Positions 16,473 to 25,285 of a DNA stretch of 64,000 nt are shown here, one piece after another. Source of the DNA: Trebonia sp035294225 (GTDB taxonomy: Bacteria; Actinomycetota; Actinomycetes; Streptosporangiales; Streptosporangiaceae); the NCBI GenBank assembly GCA_035294225.1, contig DATGLH010000104.1, positions 1 to 64,000 on the forward strand, given 5' to 3'. Below the pieces are notes generated by a model. It was not told the origin of the DNA. It worked only from the letters and a program-made list of their open reading frames with translations, and did not search any database. How positions within the stretch are numbered: position 1 is the first letter of the stretch; every line of letters begins with the position of its first letter. The position numbers and the translations under genes are program-made.

Positions 16473-18152
16473 ATGCGCGCGGAACTTCCTGCCGAGGGGT
16501 TCCTTCGGCACAGGGGCCTCATCCTCGCGGCGGCGGGCGGCGCCGTGGCCGAGGCTGGCTTCCTTACGCTCGTGGCGCCGGCGGCCCGGCCGGTGGCGCC
16601 GCAGGTCACCGCGCTCCCCGTGCTCGCCGCCTACCACGACCTGCGGTGGCTGTTCGCGGACAGCCAGTCCTGGCTCGCGTTCGCCGGGGTCTTCATCGCC
16701 GTGCTCCTTGCCAGGGCGGCGGCGGACACCGTGCTGCTGCGGCTCGCCTGGCCGAGCCGGCTGCGGCCGCCGCGGCCGGGGCGTGCGTTCGCGTCCTGCC
16801 TGGCGCTGACCGCGCTGGCGTGGCTGCTGCTGTCGCCCGCCGTCACGCTGGCGTTCGGCGTGGCGGTGCTGCCGTTCTCCTGGCCGTTCCTCGCCGCGCT
16901 GCCGATCATGGCCGGCATCGCCGCCGTGCTCAGCCACGGCGGGGTCGCCGCCGCCTGGTGGCGCCGGCTGCCGCCGCCGCGCTCGGTGCTCTGGCTGCTG
17001 GCCAGCCTCGCCGCGCTGTCGGCGGGCGCGGCGGTCATCGCCCACGTGGGCACCGCGGCCGCGCTCGCCGTCGCGGCCCTCACCGGCCTCGCCAACGCGC
17101 GCGCCTGGTACGGGCTCGCCGGGGCCGCCTCCCGGCTGCGCCCGCGCCCGCGCGAGTCGGTGCCCGCCAGGCTGCTGTCCTGGCTGCCGTTCGCGCCGCT
17201 GGCCGCGCTGATGGTGCTCGGCCTGGTCGTGGGCGTGGCCCGGCTGATGTTCACCGGGACGATCCACGTTCCGCTGGGCACGGCCGCCAGCCCGTCGGCG
17301 GCCGCGAACGTGGCCGGCGGAACCGGGCCCGGCCGGGCCGGCACGGTAACCGCCGGCGCGGCCGGCGCCGCGGTGCTCGTCGTCGCCGGCTGGGGTTCCT
17401 CCTGCTGCGACGCCGCCGACGGGCTGCGCGCCGCGATGCCCGGCGCGCGGGTGCGCCAGTTCTCCTACGTCGGGCTCGACGCGAAGGGCAAGCCGGTTCC
17501 GCAGGGGCCGGCCGCGGACGACCTGCCCCTGCCGGAGCTCGGCGACCGGATGGCTGCCCAGCTCATGAAGCTGCACCAGCTGACGCGCCGGCCGGTTGAC
17601 GTGGTCGCGGAAAGCGAGGGCACGCTCGGCGTCTACGCGATGCTCGACCGCCACCCCGGGCTGCCGGTCGGCTCGGTCGTGCTGCTCAGCCCGATCATCG
17701 AGCCGGGGCGGCTGGGCTACCGGTCCGGCCCCGGGGATCCCTCGGTGCCGGAGTACGCCCTGGACGAGCTGAACCACCTGGTCGGCGGCATGTCCCCGTA
17801 CGGCCCCGGCGGCGCGCAGCATCTGATCAACTCGGTCGGCGAGTACGGCGCCAGGTACTTCGGCGCCGTCGTGCGCCCGTACCGGAAGCCGATCCGCGGG
17901 CTTGCCGTCATCCCGCTCGCCGACGCGGTCACCCTGCCGGTCTGCGGCCTGCCGCCGGACGTGGTCGTCGTTCCGGCGTTCCACGGCGGCCTGCTCGGCG
18001 ACGCCAGCGTCCTGCCGATGGTCAGCGCGTTCCTGGCCGGCCGCCCGGTCACGGACCAGGAGGCGGGGCGCCTGCGTACCGCCGCCGAGCTCATCACGAG
18101 CGCGTCCGCCGCGTGGCAGATGCCGGATACCAAGGACGCGTGCCCCCGGTAG
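16473..18152 (+). CDS. membrane-anchored alpha/beta-hydrolase-like protein
   Basis: A 559-residue two-part protein that I do not recognise as a named family. Residues 1 to about 260 contain roughly seven hydrophobic segments with Arg-rich loops; the rest is soluble. The soluble part starts with a beta-strand AAVLVVAGWGSSCCD, then has VDVVAESEGTLGVYA, where Ser381 sits in an A/G-x-S-x-G nucleophile elbow, SVVLLSPIIEPGR, and a late VVVVPAFHGGLLGDASVLP containing His. This order (oxyanion strand, nucleophile elbow, late His) fits an alpha/beta hydrolase. By the positive-inside rule the hydrolase probably faces outside or is anchored at the membrane. It precedes the trp leader but there is a clear independent leader region between them. 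Function unknown. Confidence 0.8.
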   Translation: MRAELPAEGFLRHRGLILAAAGGAVAEAGFLTLVAPAARPVAPQVTALPVLAAYHDLRWLFADSQSWLAFAGVFIAVLLARAAADTVLLRLAWPSRLRPPRPGRAFASCLALTALAWLLLSPAVTLAFGVAVLPFSWPFLAALPIMAGIAAVLSHGGVAAAWWRRLPPPRSVLWLLASLAALSAGAAVIAHVGTAAALAVAALTGLANARAWYGLAGAASRLRPRPRESVPARLLSWLPFAPLAALMVLGLVVGVARLMFTGTIHVPLGTAASPSAAANVAGGTGPGRAGTVTAGAAGAAVLVVAGWGSSCCDAADGLRAAMPGARVRQFSYVGLDAKGKPVPQGPAADDLPLPELGDRMAAQLMKLHQLTRRPVDVVAESEGTLGVYAMLDRHPGLPVGSVVLLSPIIEPGRLGYRSGPGDPSVPEYALDELNHLVGGMSPYGPGGAQHLINSVGEYGARYFGAVVRPYRKPIRGLAVIPLADAVTLPVCGLPPDVVVVPAFHGGLLGDASVLPMVSAFLAGRPVTDQEAGRLRTAAELITSASAAWQMPDTKDACPR

Positions 18153-18169
18153 TGGTACGCTGCCCCTTG

Positions 18170-18211
18170 ATGCGAGTTCTCCCTGACCTTCAGTGGTGGC
18201 GCCGCCCGTAG
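18170..18211 (+). CDS. trpL: trp operon leader peptide (13 aa)
   Basis: A short open frame encodes MRVLPDLQWWRRP and then stops at TAG. Trp codons 9 and 10 are adjacent (18194-18199), and the frame runs into the first of two hairpins. Position, tandem Trp codons and downstream anthranilate synthase identify it as a ribosome-mediated attenuation leader. No strong Shine-Dalgarno is visible (a CCCCTTG run precedes the ATG). Confidence 0.88.
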   Translation: MRVLPDLQWWRRP

Positions 18212-18259
18212 GCGGCGCCCCTAGTCGACGCGACCGCCCGGGAACGGCGGTCGCCTTTT
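18194..18259 (+). promoter_or_regulatory. transcription attenuator of trpEG
   Basis: Two perfect 9-bp hairpins follow the Trp codons. The first pairs 18198-18206 with 18211-18219 around CGTA; the second pairs 18230-18238 with 18246-18254 and is followed by CTTTTC, so it is the terminator. GGCGG at 18211-18215 can instead pair with CCGCC at 18234-18238, giving the antiterminator when the ribosome stalls at the Trp codons. Confidence 0.85.
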
Positions 18260-18308
18260 CATATCACCCGCCGGTCACCGGGCCCGGATTGAAGAAGAGG
18301 CCCCACAG

Positions 18309-20510
18309 GTGGATACCACGAAGCTGACAACCGGCGGCGGCGTTACCGTCACCCGCACCGCCGAGCCGTTCGACCCGGCGGAACTCGGGCGCATCGCCGG
18401 GCTCGTCGACCGCCGCCGCGGCGGCGTCCTGAGCTCGGGCATGGAATACCCCGGCCGCTATAGCCGCTGGCACCTGGCCTACGTGAACCCCCCGGTGGAG
18501 ATCACCACCCGCGGCCGGTACGTCACGGCCCGCGCGCTGAACGACCGCGGCCTCGTCATCCTCCCGGTCATCGCGGACGCGCTGCGCCGGGTGGGGCACG
18601 AGCAGCCCGCCGACCCCACCCGGCCCGTGTCGCGGCGGGCTGATAACAGCAAGAAGCAGCGGGCTGCCGAGGTGACCGTGGCCATCCCCGAGGGGGAGGG
18701 GACCTTCACCGAGGAGCAGCGCAGCCGCCGGCCGACGGTGTTCACGGCGCTGCGGGAGATCGCCGCCGCGTTCGGCTGCGAGGACCCGCACCTGGGACTG
18801 TACGGGGCGTTCGGCTACGACCTGGCGTTCCAGTTCGAGCCGGTGCGGCTGCGCATGGACCGGCCGCCCGCGCAGCGGGACCTGGTGCTGCACCTGCCGG
18901 ACCAGATCTGGGCGGTGGACCGCCGCCGCGAGGAGGCCGTCAGGTACTCCTACGAGTTCGAGGCAGGGGACGCCTCGACGGCGGGCCGCCCGAGGGAGAC
19001 GGCGGACACCGCACAGCCGGCCGCGGCCGTTCCGGATGTCCCCCCCGCGCCCGCTCCCGGGCGGTACGCGGCGATCGTCGAGCGGGCGAAGGAGCGCTTC
19101 CGGCGCGGTGACCTGTTCGAGGTCGTGCCGAGCCATGTGTTCTACGGGCGGTGCGCGTCCCCGGCCGGGTTCTACGAGCGGCTGCGGGAGCGGAACCCCG
19201 CGCCGTATGAGTTCCTGTTCAACCTCGGGGACGGGGAGCACCTCGTGGGCGCCTCGCCGGAAATGTACGTGCGGGTGACCGGGGACCGGGTGGAGACCTG
19301 CCCGATCTCCGGCACGATCGCGCGCGGCGCCGACCCGCTGGAGGACGCGGCGAACATCGTCACGCTGCTGCGGTCGGCGAAGGAGGAGTCCGAGCTGACC
19401 ATGTGCACCGACGTCGACCGCAACGACAAGAGCCGGGTCTGCGTGCCGGGCAGCGTGCAGGTGATCGGGCGGCGGCAGATCGAGATGTACAGCCGCCTCA
19501 TCCACACCGTGGACCACATCGAGGGGCGGCTGCGGCCGGGGTTCGACGCCCTCGACGCGTTCCTCACGCACATGTGGGCGGTCACCGTCACCGGCGCGCC
19601 GAAGGCCTGGGCGATGCAGTTCATCGAGGACAACGAGGACACCCCGCGCCGCTGGTACGGCGGCGCCGTGGGCAAGATCGGCTTCGACGGCTCGATGAAC
19701 ACCGGGCTGACCCTGCGGACGGCGCACATCACCGGCGGCGTCGCCGCGGTCCGGGCGGGGGCGACCCTGCTGTTCGACTCCGACCCCGAGTCCGAGGAAC
19801 GCGAGACTCACATCAAGGCGCGTGCGCTGATCGAAACCCTCCAGGAAGCGGAACGGAAGGCGGAGCCTGCCGCCGCGCCCGCCGCGCCCGCCGCCGCGGG
19901 CCGGCCGTCCCGGGTGCTGCTCGTCGACCACCAGGACTCGTTCGTGCACACGCTGGCCGACTACTTCCGCCAGCACGGCGCCGAGGTGACGACGCTGCGC
20001 GCCGGGTTCGGCGCCTGCATGCTCGACGAGCTCGCGCCGGACCTCGTGGTGCTGTCGCCGGGACCCGGCCGCCCGTCGGACTTCCACTGCGATGAGCTGC
20101 TGTCCGAGCTTGACGCCAGGAAGCTGCCGGCGTTCGGGGTGTGCCTGGGGTTGCAGGCGATGGTGGAGCACGCCGGCGGCGAGCTGTCGCTGCTGCCCGA
20201 GCCGCAGCACGGCAAGCCCGGCCAGGTCCTGGTGCGCGGCGGGACGTCGCTGCTGGCGGGGCTGCCGCCGGAGTTCACCGCGGCGCGCTACCACTCGCTG
20301 TACGCCGTCGAAACCGCCGTGAAAGGCGGGTTCGCCGTGACCGCGACGACCCCGGACGGCGCGGTGATGGCGATCGAGGACGACGCGGCCGGCCGCTGGG
20401 CGGTCCAGTTCCACCCCGAGTCGATCCTCACCGCCGCCGGCCGCTCCGGCCACCGGGTGATCGCCAACGTCCTCGCGCTGTGCCGGGCCCGCGCGGCCGC
20501 GCGGGCCTAG
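18309..20510 (+). CDS. trpEG: fused anthranilate synthase (TrpE-TrpG)
   Basis: A 733-residue fusion of both anthranilate synthase subunits. The chorismate-binding TrpE part (about 1-515) contains VGASPEMYVR, CPISGTIARG, CTDVDRNDKSRVC and AVTVTGAPK. The glutaminase part (about 530-733) starts RVLLVDHQDSFVHTLADYF, has the catalytic Cys612 in GVCLGLQ and the His-Glu pair in VQFHPESIL. It converts chorismate and glutamine to anthranilate, the first step of tryptophan synthesis. The fused architecture matches the TrpE clade known from rhizobia, Azospirillum and some actinobacteria, which is also regulated by a leader peptide. GTG start with a GAAGAAGAGG ribosome binding site. No other trp gene is adjacent. 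A phenazine-type PhzE is less likely given the length and attenuator. Confidence 0.95.
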   Translation: MDTTKLTTGGGVTVTRTAEPFDPAELGRIAGLVDRRRGGVLSSGMEYPGRYSRWHLAYVNPPVEITTRGRYVTARALNDRGLVILPVIADALRRVGHEQPADPTRPVSRRADNSKKQRAAEVTVAIPEGEGTFTEEQRSRRPTVFTALREIAAAFGCEDPHLGLYGAFGYDLAFQFEPVRLRMDRPPAQRDLVLHLPDQIWAVDRRREEAVRYSYEFEAGDASTAGRPRETADTAQPAAAVPDVPPAPAPGRYAAIVERAKERFRRGDLFEVVPSHVFYGRCASPAGFYERLRERNPAPYEFLFNLGDGEHLVGASPEMYVRVTGDRVETCPISGTIARGADPLEDAANIVTLLRSAKEESELTMCTDVDRNDKSRVCVPGSVQVIGRRQIEMYSRLIHTVDHIEGRLRPGFDALDAFLTHMWAVTVTGAPKAWAMQFIEDNEDTPRRWYGGAVGKIGFDGSMNTGLTLRTAHITGGVAAVRAGATLLFDSDPESEERETHIKARALIETLQEAERKAEPAAAPAAPAAAGRPSRVLLVDHQDSFVHTLADYFRQHGAEVTTLRAGFGACMLDELAPDLVVLSPGPGRPSDFHCDELLSELDARKLPAFGVCLGLQAMVEHAGGELSLLPEPQHGKPGQVLVRGGTSLLAGLPPEFTAARYHSLYAVETAVKGGFAVTATTPDGAVMAIEDDAAGRWAVQFHPESILTAAGRSGHRVIANVLALCRARAAARA

Positions 20511-20521
20511 CCCGCCCGCCC

Positions 20522-20554
20522 CTGGCCGCCGGCGGCTAGTGAGCCGGCGGCCAG
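20522..20554. terminator. bidirectional hairpin after trpEG
   Basis: CTGGCCGCCGGC (20522-20533) and GCCGGCGGCCAG (20543-20554) form a perfect 12-bp stem with a nine-base loop, between convergent trpEG and TetR genes. It overlaps the TetR stop codon. No T-tract is present. Confidence 0.6.
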
Positions 20555-21246
20555 CCCGCCGCCGGCCAGGGGCGGGCCGCCAGCACGGCCAGGTGGAGCG
20601 ATACCAGCGTGTCCTCCAGCTCCGGCAGCGCGTCCGTCCGGCCGCCGCGCACCCGGGAGCGCACCAGCGCCTCGGTCGCCCCGGCGAGCGCCAGGTACGC
20701 CTCGCCCGGGACGGACGGCCAGGCGGCGTGCCGGCGGCGCGCCCGGCGGTGCCACCTCGCGGTCATCTCGGCGAACCGGCCCCCGGCCGCCTCCAGCCGC
20801 TCGACCGCGCGCGGCCCGGCGGCAGGCATGTCCACGTAGAAGACGCGGGCGAAGGCGGGCTCGCCGGCGAGGAAGCCCAGGAACGCGCGGAACCCGGCCC
20901 GCAGCACATCCTCGTCCGGGGTGCCCGCGGGCAGGCCGCGGGTGGCGGCGACGACCCGGCCGATCAGGAGCCTGCCGCCCTCACGGGTCGCGGCCAGGAA
21001 ACAGTCCTCCTTGCCGGCGAAGTGCGCGTAGAACGCCGCGCGGGACACCCGGGCACGGCGCACGATGTCGGCGACCGTGACGGCCGGGTACCCGGATTCG
21101 GCGACGGCGGCGATCACCGCCCGGCGCAGCCGCTCCAGCTGGAAGGCCCGCACATCCGGCGCCGGCAGGCTGTTCCGCCCCCGGGGCAGCCCCGGCTTGC
21201 CCTCGTGGGTATGGGCGAGCGTGCCCCCTTGCACGGCGTCGGACAT
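20536..21246 (-). CDS. TetR/AcrR-family transcriptional regulator
   Basis: A 236-residue repressor. The HTH is at about residues 50-75 (VADIVRRARVSRAAFYAHFAG), preceded by an unusually long N-terminal tail of about 30 residues. The C-terminal ligand domain is Ala/Arg-rich and not assignable to a subclass. It is divergent from the MFS transporter, and a perfect palindrome lies in between (21271-21294), so it most likely represses itself and the transporter. The effector is probably the MFS substrate. Confidence 0.93.
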   Translation of the reverse strand: MSDAVQGGTLAHTHEGKPGLPRGRNSLPAPDVRAFQLERLRRAVIAAVAESGYPAVTVADIVRRARVSRAAFYAHFAGKEDCFLAATREGGRLLIGRVVAATRGLPAGTPDEDVLRAGFRAFLGFLAGEPAFARVFYVDMPAAGPRAVERLEAAGGRFAEMTARWHRRARRRHAAWPSVPGEAYLALAGATEALVRSRVRGGRTDALPELEDTLVSLHLAVLAARPWPAAGWPPAH

Positions 21247-21270
21247 GCGTTTAGAGTAACGGGAAAATTC

Positions 21271-21294
21271 CTAAAGTACGTAGCCGTACTTTAG
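21271..21294. promoter_or_regulatory. TetR operator between tetR and MFS gene
   Basis: Ten-base perfect arms CTAAAGTACG (21271-21280) and CGTACTTTAG (21285-21294) flank a TAGC spacer. The site is 25 bp from the TetR start and 45 bp from the MFS start. Confidence 0.8.
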
Positions 21295-21338
21295 TCCGTG
21301 CGCACGTCGGAGCCGACGTGGCGCGGAAAGGGGTCGCG

Positions 21339-23024
21339 ATGACAGCAACCGCGCACGGCGCCGCCCCCGCGGCTAGGGCCAACGGCTTCTGGCGGCGGCA
21401 GCTCGATCACTACCCGGACACGCGACCGCGGATGACCTACCTGGCCATCGTCGTGATCGCCACGATCGCCCTTTACTACGCGAATTACATTCCCGGTGCG
21501 GTATCCCCGTCGATCATCGCGCACTACGGGATGACGTTTAACTACTATGTGTACATCATCGTGGTCGCCAACGCGGTCGGCGCCTTCGGCTCGCTCGCGG
21601 CGGGCCTGGCCGACCGGTGGGGCCGCGCCAACCTGGTGGCCTACGGGCTCGTCATCGTCGGCCTGCTGGTCCTCTTCGGCGTGCCGAACGCGCCCAACTC
21701 CTTCACCTACGGCCTCCTGTTCGCCATCGTCGGGGTCGTCGAGGGCGTCATCCTCGTCGCCACCCCCGCGCTCGTGCGGGACTTCTCGCCGCAGCTCGGC
21801 CGGGCCTCCGCGATGGGGTTCTGGACCCTCGGGCCGGTCCTCGGCAGCCTGGTGGTCGCGGTCGTGTCCAGCAACACGCTCAGCCACCTGACCGCCTGGC
21901 AGGACCAGTTCATCATCTGCGGCATCGTCGTGCTCGTCGTCGCCGCGCTCGCGGTGGCGGGGCTGCGCGAGCTGTCGCCCCAGCTGCGCGACCAGCTCAT
22001 GGTGTCCATGCACGACCGCGCGCTGATCGAGGCCCGCGCCCGCGGCCTCGACGTCGAGACGCTGACGCACCGCCCGTGGCGGCAGATGCTGCGCCTGGAC
22101 ATCGTCGGCTCGGCGTTCGCGATCTCGGTGTTCTTGCTGATCTACTACACCGCGGTCGGCTTCTTCACCGTGTACTTCACCACGCTGCACGGCTTCTCGC
22201 TGTCGACCGCCAACAGCATCGGCAACTGGTTCTGGGCGTTCGACGCGGCGGCGCTGATCATCATCGGGATCATCTCCGACCGGGTGGGCGTCCGCAAGCC
22301 GTTCATGGTGGCCGGCGCGGTCGGCACGATCGTCATGACGATCATCTTCCTCAACCTCGGCAAGGGCACCGCCTACGCCACGTTCGCGGTCGTGATCAGC
22401 ATCCTGGCGGTGTGCCTCGCGATCGCGTACGCGCCGTGGATGGCCAGCTTCACCGAGACCGTCGAGAAGCACAACCCGGCGCTGACCGCGACCGGCCTGG
22501 CCGTCTGGGGCTGGATCATCCGCGCGGTGATCGCGATATCGATCCTCATCCTGCCGTCCGTGGTCAGCTCGATGACCCCGCTGGTCACCTACGGCTCGTC
22601 GGTCCAGACCCTGTCCGTCAGGTACGCGCCGGAACTGGCCACGCTGAAGGCGATCGACCCCGCCACGCTGGGCGCGTTGCAGGCCAACCCCGGGAACACC
22701 GCCGCGGCCGCCAAGGCGGCCGGCGAGGTCGCGCAGGCGTTCGGCATCAGCCCGGCCGCGGCGGCCGGGCGGCTCGCCCAGCTGGCCACGGTGCCGAAGG
22801 CGGACCTGGCGTTCCTCAACGCGCACGGCACGCAGGTCGTCAGCGCCGCGGCCGCGGCGCCCGGCCAGTGGAAGGACTGGTGGTGGGTCTGCGTCGGCGG
22901 CGAGGTCGTGTTCATCCCGCTGATCCTGCTGATGGCCGGCCGGTGGAGCCCGCGGCGCGCCCGCGAGGACGCCGCCGAGCACGAGCGCCTCGTCCAGGAG
23001 GAGCTGGCCAGGCTGCAAGCCTAA
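21339..23024 (+). CDS. MFS transporter with a long extracytoplasmic loop
   Basis: A 561-residue major facilitator. Twelve hydrophobic segments can be traced; the loop-2/3 motif is GLADRWGRANLVAYG, close to the G-x-L-(A/G)-D-R-x-G-R-K/R signature, and a second copy is GIISDRVGVRKPFM. Unusually, about 100 residues rich in Ala (from SSVQTLSVRYAPEL to VVSAAAAAPGQWKD, residues ~415-515) are inserted before the last hydrophobic segment. Start at 21339 is set by AAAGGGG six bases upstream. It is controlled, by context, by the divergent TetR protein. Substrate unknown; it resembles metabolite:proton symporters more than drug pumps. Confidence 0.9.
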   Translation: MTATAHGAAPAARANGFWRRQLDHYPDTRPRMTYLAIVVIATIALYYANYIPGAVSPSIIAHYGMTFNYYVYIIVVANAVGAFGSLAAGLADRWGRANLVAYGLVIVGLLVLFGVPNAPNSFTYGLLFAIVGVVEGVILVATPALVRDFSPQLGRASAMGFWTLGPVLGSLVVAVVSSNTLSHLTAWQDQFIICGIVVLVVAALAVAGLRELSPQLRDQLMVSMHDRALIEARARGLDVETLTHRPWRQMLRLDIVGSAFAISVFLLIYYTAVGFFTVYFTTLHGFSLSTANSIGNWFWAFDAAALIIIGIISDRVGVRKPFMVAGAVGTIVMTIIFLNLGKGTAYATFAVVISILAVCLAIAYAPWMASFTETVEKHNPALTATGLAVWGWIIRAVIAISILILPSVVSSMTPLVTYGSSVQTLSVRYAPELATLKAIDPATLGALQANPGNTAAAAKAAGEVAQAFGISPAAAAGRLAQLATVPKADLAFLNAHGTQVVSAAAAAPGQWKDWWWVCVGGEVVFIPLILLMAGRWSPRRAREDAAEHERLVQEELARLQA

Positions 23025-23213
23025 CGCCGGGACGGCGCGGGTGCCCCGCGATGCGGCGCGCGGGGCGCCCGCGCGCCGTGCCCGGGCGGTCCCGCGGACC
23101 CGGTTGCGTTCCCGGGCGCGCGGCACGGCGGCAGCGGCGGGTGCGCGGCGCGGGCGGATGATTTATGTTGTGAGTGCCGGATTGGGCCCGCGTCCGCCTG
23201 GAGATGAACCGCC

Positions 23214-24038
23214 ATGGATTTTGACGTTCCGCCTTCGCCGTCGGCGAAGATCGACACCACGGTTCCCGTATCGGCCCGGATCTGGAATTACTGGCTGGGC
23301 GGCAAGGATTACTACCCGGTCGACAAGGAGGCCGGCGACCAGTTCGCGCGGATTTACCCGGGCATCTTCGACGGGGCCCGCGCGTCGCGCTATTTCATCG
23401 CCCGGGTGGTCCGCTACCTGGCGGGGGAGGCGGGCATCCGGCAGTTCCTCGACATCGGCACCGGGCTGCCCACCCAGGACAACACCCACGAGGTCGCCCA
23501 GCGGGTGGCGCCGGACGCGAAGGTCGTCTACGTGGACAACGACCCGCTGGTGCTGGCGCATGCCCGGGCGCTGCTGACCGGCAACGCCGCGGGCAGCACC
23601 GATTACATCGACGCCGACCTGAGCGACCCGGAGGCGCTGCTGCGCGCCGCCGGGAAGAAGCTGGATTTCAGCCGCCCGGTCGCGATCTTGCTGATGGGCG
23701 TCATGGCGCACATCGGCAACCCGGACGAAGACGATGACCGTGTCGCCCAGTCGATCGTGGGGACCCTGAAGGCCGCCCTGCCGTCTGGCGGGTACCTGGC
23801 GGTCTACGACTCATCGGACGCGGACCCGGCGCTGAACGAGGCGCTGCGCGCGTACAACGAGAGCGGCGCCGCCCCCTACCGGGTGCGCAGGCCCGATCAG
23901 ATCGCGCGGTATTTCGACGGCCTGGAGCTGGTCGAGCCCGGCGTGGTGCCGATCCAGCAGTGGCGCCCCGACCACAGCCCGTTCGGGCCGCCCAGGAACC
24001 TGAGCAACAACCTGGGCGGGGTCGGGAGAAAGGCGTGA
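23214..24038 (+). CDS. SAV2177 family SAM-dependent methyltransferase (DUF574)
   Basis: A 274-residue protein of the actinobacterial DUF574/SAV2177 methyltransferase family. The N-terminus has the family pattern SARIWNYWLGGKDYYPVDKEAG; the SAM motif I is FLDIGTGLPTQDNTHEVAQ near residue 80, followed by VVYVDNDPLVLAHARALL (motif II acidic residue). The family is widespread and usually of unknown substrate. It overlaps the following HTH gene by one base (TGATG), the frequent pairing of SAV2177 methyltransferases with DUF5753 HTH proteins. Two paralogues lie at 34.9-36.6 kb. Confidence 0.92.
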   Translation: MDFDVPPSPSAKIDTTVPVSARIWNYWLGGKDYYPVDKEAGDQFARIYPGIFDGARASRYFIARVVRYLAGEAGIRQFLDIGTGLPTQDNTHEVAQRVAPDAKVVYVDNDPLVLAHARALLTGNAAGSTDYIDADLSDPEALLRAAGKKLDFSRPVAILLMGVMAHIGNPDEDDDRVAQSIVGTLKAALPSGGYLAVYDSSDADPALNEALRAYNESGAAPYRVRRPDQIARYFDGLELVEPGVVPIQQWRPDHSPFGPPRNLSNNLGGVGRKA

Positions 24039-24973
24039 TGCCGCCACAGGGCTGCCGTCACGGGGCGGGAGACATTGCGGGCCCGCCTGACACCGGGGAC
24101 GGGCGGGCCGAGCCGGCCGCCGGCTACGAGGCGGGGCCGACCGCGATGCGGATGCTGCTGGGGGCGCGGCTGCGCAAGCTGCGCGAGGCCGCCGGAGTCA
24201 GCCGGGAGGACGCCGCGCGGGCGATCCGCGGGTCGGAGTCGAAGATGAGCCGGCTGGAACTGGGCCGGATCAGTTTCAAGCTGCGGGACGTCAGCGACCT
24301 GCTCGGCCTGTACCGGGCGGGCGAGGATGAGCGCGGGACGCTGCTGACCATGGCCAGGGAAGCCAACGCGCCCGGCTGGTGGCAGGCCTACGGCGACGCG
24401 GTGCCCGCCTGGTTCGCCCCGTATCTCGGGCTTGAGCAGGCCGCGGAGATCATCCGCAGCTATGAGGTGCAGTTCGTCCCCGGCCTGCTGCAAACGCCTG
24501 GCTATGCCCGCGCCGTGCTGGAGATCGGCGCCGGCGATAACCCGGCGCTTGATGTCGCCCAGCAGGTCAGCGTGCGGATCCGCCGGCAGCGGGTCCTGCA
24601 CCGGCCGAATCCGCTGCGGCTGTGGGCCGTGATCGACGAAGCGGCGCTGCGCCGCCCGATCGGCGGCGCCGCCGTGGCGCGCGCCCAGCTGGAGCACCTC
24701 ATCGAGATGACCCGGCTCAGCCACGTCAACGTCCAGATCGCGCCGCTGCGCGCCGGCAGCCGCGCCGTCGCCGACGGCCCGGTCACCATGCTGCGCTTCC
24801 CCGCGGCCGAGCTGCCCGACATGGTCTACCTCGAACAGCACACCACGGCCGCGTACCTGAGCAAGCCCGCCGAACGGCTGTACTACTGGAACGTCATGAA
24901 CCGGCTGGCCACCGAGGCGCTCCCGCCAGCCGACACCGAGGCCATGCTCCGCCAGATCCTGCGCGAGCTCTGA
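24038..24973 (+). CDS. helix-turn-helix protein with DUF5753 domain
   Basis: A 311-residue XRE-type regulator. The HTH is near residues 45-70 (LRKLREAAGVSREDAARAI, followed by SESKMSRLELGR), and the DUF5753 domain follows, with the typical WFAPYLGLEQAAEIIRSYE and FVPGLLQTPGYARAVL. Such proteins are abundant in Streptomyces-like genomes, often paired with a DUF397 protein or a methyltransferase; no DUF397 gene is present here. ATG at 24038 follows GGGAGAAAGG. Role likely developmental or stress regulation, inferred from family. Confidence 0.92.
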   Translation: MPPQGCRHGAGDIAGPPDTGDGRAEPAAGYEAGPTAMRMLLGARLRKLREAAGVSREDAARAIRGSESKMSRLELGRISFKLRDVSDLLGLYRAGEDERGTLLTMAREANAPGWWQAYGDAVPAWFAPYLGLEQAAEIIRSYEVQFVPGLLQTPGYARAVLEIGAGDNPALDVAQQVSVRIRRQRVLHRPNPLRLWAVIDEAALRRPIGGAAVARAQLEHLIEMTRLSHVNVQIAPLRAGSRAVADGPVTMLRFPAAELPDMVYLEQHTTAAYLSKPAERLYYWNVMNRLATEALPPADTEAMLRQILREL

Positions 24974-25057
24974 CCCGGCGGTACCGGTCAACTCAGGTCC
25001 CGTCCTCGGCCTTACGCCTGGATGTCCGGCACCCCTGAACCGGCGCCGGCCGGCCCC

Positions 25058-25128
25058 GAAACGGGACCCGGCCGGGTTGGCCGGGCCCGAAACGGGACCC
25101 GGCCGGCCCTGAAACGGGACCCGGCCGG
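25058..25128. repeat. three imperfect tandem copies of a GC-rich 18-mer
   Basis: GAAACGGGACCCGGCCGG occurs at 25058-25075, 25089-25106 and 25111-25128 in the 273-bp gap after the HTH gene. Otherwise the gap holds only repeat copy B. Confidence 0.9.
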
Positions 25129-25222
25129 GTCGGCCGGGCCGGCATCCGGGGCCTGGGCGGCTTCGGATGCCCGATTTACACTAATTGCCGGAATATTGCC
25201 TTGAGAGTTGAGGACCGCCGTC

Positions 25223-25285
25223 CATGATCCGGTAAATTTTTTGCACCTATTCCGGTTTTTTCTTACATGGTGAAGCATTTTCCGG
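25223..25285 (+). repeat. 63-bp dispersed AT-rich repeat, copy B
   Basis: Gapless 63-bp match to copies A, C and D, beginning CATGATCCGGTAAA and ending CATTTTCCGG. It overlaps the last 13 codons of the minus-strand SnoaL-like gene. An ATG-GTG-AAG in its right part opens a 51-codon frame with no recognisable product. Confidence 0.85.

Noticed and set aside
18198..18219. The first hairpin after the Trp codons as an independent terminator
   Set aside because: It is followed by CTAGTCG rather than a T-run and overlaps the leader-peptide stop, which fits the pause hairpin of an attenuator.
25022..25204. A 60-codon plus-strand frame after the HTH gene
   Set aside because: It translates the GC-rich 18-mer repeats and has no start signal.
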